Assembly (NCBI GenBank): GCA_017455385.1 | Contig: JAFTBD010000034.1 | Location: forward strand, 1-6,236 | Source of the DNA: Clostridia bacterium | Lineage (GTDB): Bacteria; Bacillota; Clostridia; Christensenellales; CAG-1252 | Length of the DNA: 6,236 bases | Reading direction: 5' to 3' | Shown here: piece by piece, positions 4,850-6,236 of the stretch | How the letters are laid out: each line of letters opens with the position of its first letter | Numbering within the stretch: the stretch's first letter is position 1 | The notes under the pieces: model-generated | Databases searched by the model: none | What the model saw: only the letters and a program-made list of their open reading frames with translations | What the model was told of the DNA's origin: nothing | Program-made: the position numbers and the translations under genes

Positions 4850-6066
4850 TGGATATTTCTCAAGTGGAAGTTTTAGCGTCCGAGGAGTCGGAAGTCATCG
4901 AGAAGTACCTCGCCGAATTCGCGCCGTTCGCAGAGAGCGTTCCCTGCCATCCCGACAAAACCTATTATATCCTCCCCGGTTTTTGCGACGTTCACGTCCA
5001 TTTCAGAGAGCCGGGGTTTTCTTATAAAGAGACCATCAAGACGGGGACTGCCGCCGCCGCGCACGGAGGCTACACCGCCGTTTGCACGATGCCGAACCTG
5101 GATCCCGTCCCCGACAGCCTCCTGCACCTCAAGGCGCAGACGGATATCATCGAACGCGACGCGCGTATACCCGTATACCCGTACGGAGCCATCACACGAG
5201 GCGAGAAGGGCGAGGAGCTCTCCGATATGGAGGCGCTCGCGCCGAAGGCCATCGCGTTCTCGGACGACGGCAAAGGGGTGCAACGGGAAGAAATGATGTA
5301 TCGCGCGATGGAGCAGGCGAAGTCCCTCGGGAAGATCATCGCCGCCCATTGCGAAGTGAATGAACTCCTGAAAGGGGGCTATATCCACGACGGTGCCTAT
5401 GCCGCGGCGCACGGACACAGAGGCATATCCTCCGAGAGCGAATATCGTGAGATCGAGCGCGACCTGCGCATCGCGAAAGAGACGGGCGCGGCGTTCCACG
5501 TCTGCCACGTCTCCACGGCGGAGAGCGTGGAGCTCATTCGGCAAGCCAAGGCGGAAGGAGTTGACGTGACCTGCGAGACCGCGCCGCATTACCTTCTCCT
5601 CGACGACAAAGACCTCAGAGAGAGCGGAGACTTCAAGATGAATCCGCCCCTTCGTTCGCAGCGGGACAGGGAGTACCTGATCATCGGCATACTGGACGGC
5701 ACCATCGATATGATCGCCACCGACCACGCCCCGCACAGCCGCGAGGAGAAGTCGAGAGGGCTCGCGGGCAGCGCCTTCGGTATCGTCGGACTGGAGACGG
5801 CTTTTCCGCTTCTTTACACCCGCCTCGTGAATCGTGGGATCGTCTCTTTCCGCAAACTCATCGATCTGATGGCGGTGAATCCCCGCAAACGTTTCGGGAT
5901 CGAGACGGACGGCTTCTCGGTGTGGGACCTCGCGGCGCGTGAGGTCATTTACAAGAAAAACTTCCTCTCCAAAGGGAAGTCTACGCCTTTTCTCAGGGAA
6001 AAGGTAAAAGGCGTGAATCTATGCACCGTCGCACGCGGGCGTGTGGCGTACGTCAAATCCAAATAA
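4849..6066 (+). CDS. pyrC: Class I dihydroorotase PyrC
   Basis: PyrC catalyses the reversible cyclisation of N-carbamoyl-L-aspartate to dihydroorotate, the third step of UMP synthesis. The 405-residue protein has the amidohydrolase zinc motif DVHVHFREPG at 47-56 (H49, H51), the MPN segment at 81-83, FSDDG at 137-141 (the Asp of class I enzymes where class II have carboxylated Lys), AHCE at 166-169, CHVST with H220, CETAPHYLL at 242-250, MNPPLRS at 264-270 and ATDHAPH at 290-296 with catalytic D292. Class I enzymes usually have about 425 residues. Here the N-terminal strand segment before PGFCD is short and lacks the usual IKNGRVID-like start. ATG 4849 overlaps the pyrR stop as TGATG, with GGGAGG about 9 bases upstream; a GTG at 4846 is possible but less likely. 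It should be cytosolic and co-transcribed with pyrR and carB. Confidence 0.96.
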   Translation: MDISQVEVLASEESEVIEKYLAEFAPFAESVPCHPDKTYYILPGFCDVHVHFREPGFSYKETIKTGTAAAAHGGYTAVCTMPNLDPVPDSLLHLKAQTDIIERDARIPVYPYGAITRGEKGEELSDMEALAPKAIAFSDDGKGVQREEMMYRAMEQAKSLGKIIAAHCEVNELLKGGYIHDGAYAAAHGHRGISSESEYREIERDLRIAKETGAAFHVCHVSTAESVELIRQAKAEGVDVTCETAPHYLLLDDKDLRESGDFKMNPPLRSQRDREYLIIGILDGTIDMIATDHAPHSREEKSRGLAGSAFGIVGLETAFPLLYTRLVNRGIVSFRKLIDLMAVNPRKRFGIETDGFSVWDLAAREVIYKKNFLSKGKSTPFLREKVKGVNLCTVARGRVAYVKSK

Positions 6067-6067
6067 A

Positions 6068-6074
6068 AAGGAGA
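6068..6074 (+). promoter_or_regulatory. Ribosome binding site of carB
   Basis: AAGGAGA ends 7 bases before the ATG at 6082 and directly follows the pyrC stop. Only 15 bases separate the two genes, so they share a transcript. Confidence 0.8.
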
Positions 6075-6081
6075 TAGCGGT

Positions 6082-6236
6082 ATGGCAAAAAGAACGGACA
6101 TCAAGAAGATACTCATCATCGGCTCCGGTCCAATCGTGATCGGGCAGGCGGCGGAATTCGATTATGCGGGCACGCAGGCGTGTCTGGCGCTCAAAGAGGA
6201 AGGTTACGAGGTCGTCCTCGTGAACTCCAACCCCGC
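6082..6236 (+). CDS. carB: Carbamoyl-phosphate synthase large subunit CarB (3' truncated by window)
   Basis: CarB, with the glutaminase subunit CarA, makes carbamoyl phosphate from glutamine, bicarbonate and ATP for the pyrimidine and arginine pathways. The first 51 residues are visible. They begin MAKRTDIKKILIIGSG and contain GSGPIVIGQAAEFDYAG at 14-30 and VVLVNSNP at 44-51, the highly conserved start of the first pre-ATP-grasp half of CarB. The complete protein would be about 1,060-1,070 residues, so most lies beyond the right edge. It is preceded by its own ribosome binding site and follows pyrC directly. No carA lies upstream in this window, so it must be elsewhere, possibly downstream. 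Confidence 0.96.
   Translation, partial: MAKRTDIKKILIIGSGPIVIGQAAEFDYAGTQACLALKEEGYEVVLVNSNP

Noticed and set aside
4873..5736. Long open frame on the - strand (287 codons) inside pyrC
   Set aside because: It lies antisense to an unambiguous dihydroorotase. The translation shows no domain, and such shadows are common in GC-rich codon usage.

Overview
The window looks like ordinary chromosome from a moderately GC-rich bacterium of Firmicutes/Clostridia type, probably an uncultured anaerobe. This is inference. It rests on strong AGGAGG-type ribosome binding sites, textbook sigma-A promoters with 17-bp spacers, factor-independent terminators, and a PyrR-controlled pyrimidine operon with an RNA attenuator, a low-GC Gram-positive hallmark. 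The PyrC has the class I dihydroorotase signature. All complete genes are on the + strand. I see no tRNA, rRNA, CRISPR array, insertion sequence or other mobile element.

Region 1 (1-2672) is the end of one transcription unit. It holds the last 20 codons of an unidentified gene, then, 12 bases later, a large 845-residue protein. That protein's N-terminal half is a PP2C-type phosphatase domain interrupted by an Ala/Pro/Glu-rich low-complexity insert. Its C-terminal half is a long charged helical, probably coiled-coil region with no family I recognise. A strong intrinsic terminator closes the unit.

Region 2 (about 2700-4066) is a separate two-gene operon. It starts from a perfect TTGACA-N17-TATAAT promoter with a very short leader. 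It encodes two different calcineurin-like metallophosphoesterases whose reading frames overlap by ATGA: a small COG4186-like enzyme, then a PPP-type (GDxxDRG / GNHE) phosphatase. Their substrates cannot be deduced from the sequence. No convincing terminator follows them.

Region 3 (about 4145-6236) is the front of a de novo pyrimidine operon: promoter, PyrR-binding attenuator leader, pyrR, pyrC and the 5' end of carB. The leader is drawn in enough detail to show three competing structures: a PyrR-binding anti-antiterminator, a 10-pair antiterminator and an 8-bp terminator with seven Ts. When UMP/UTP is plentiful, PyrR should bind the leader RNA and cause termination before pyrR. When pyrimidines are scarce, the antiterminator should form and pyrR-pyrC-carB be transcribed. 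Neither pyrB nor carA lies between pyrR and carB.

The most interesting material is the chimeric PP2C/coiled-coil protein, the paired metallophosphoesterases and the well-resolved pyr attenuator. I do not see clear evidence of an undescribed multi-gene defence or mobile system.
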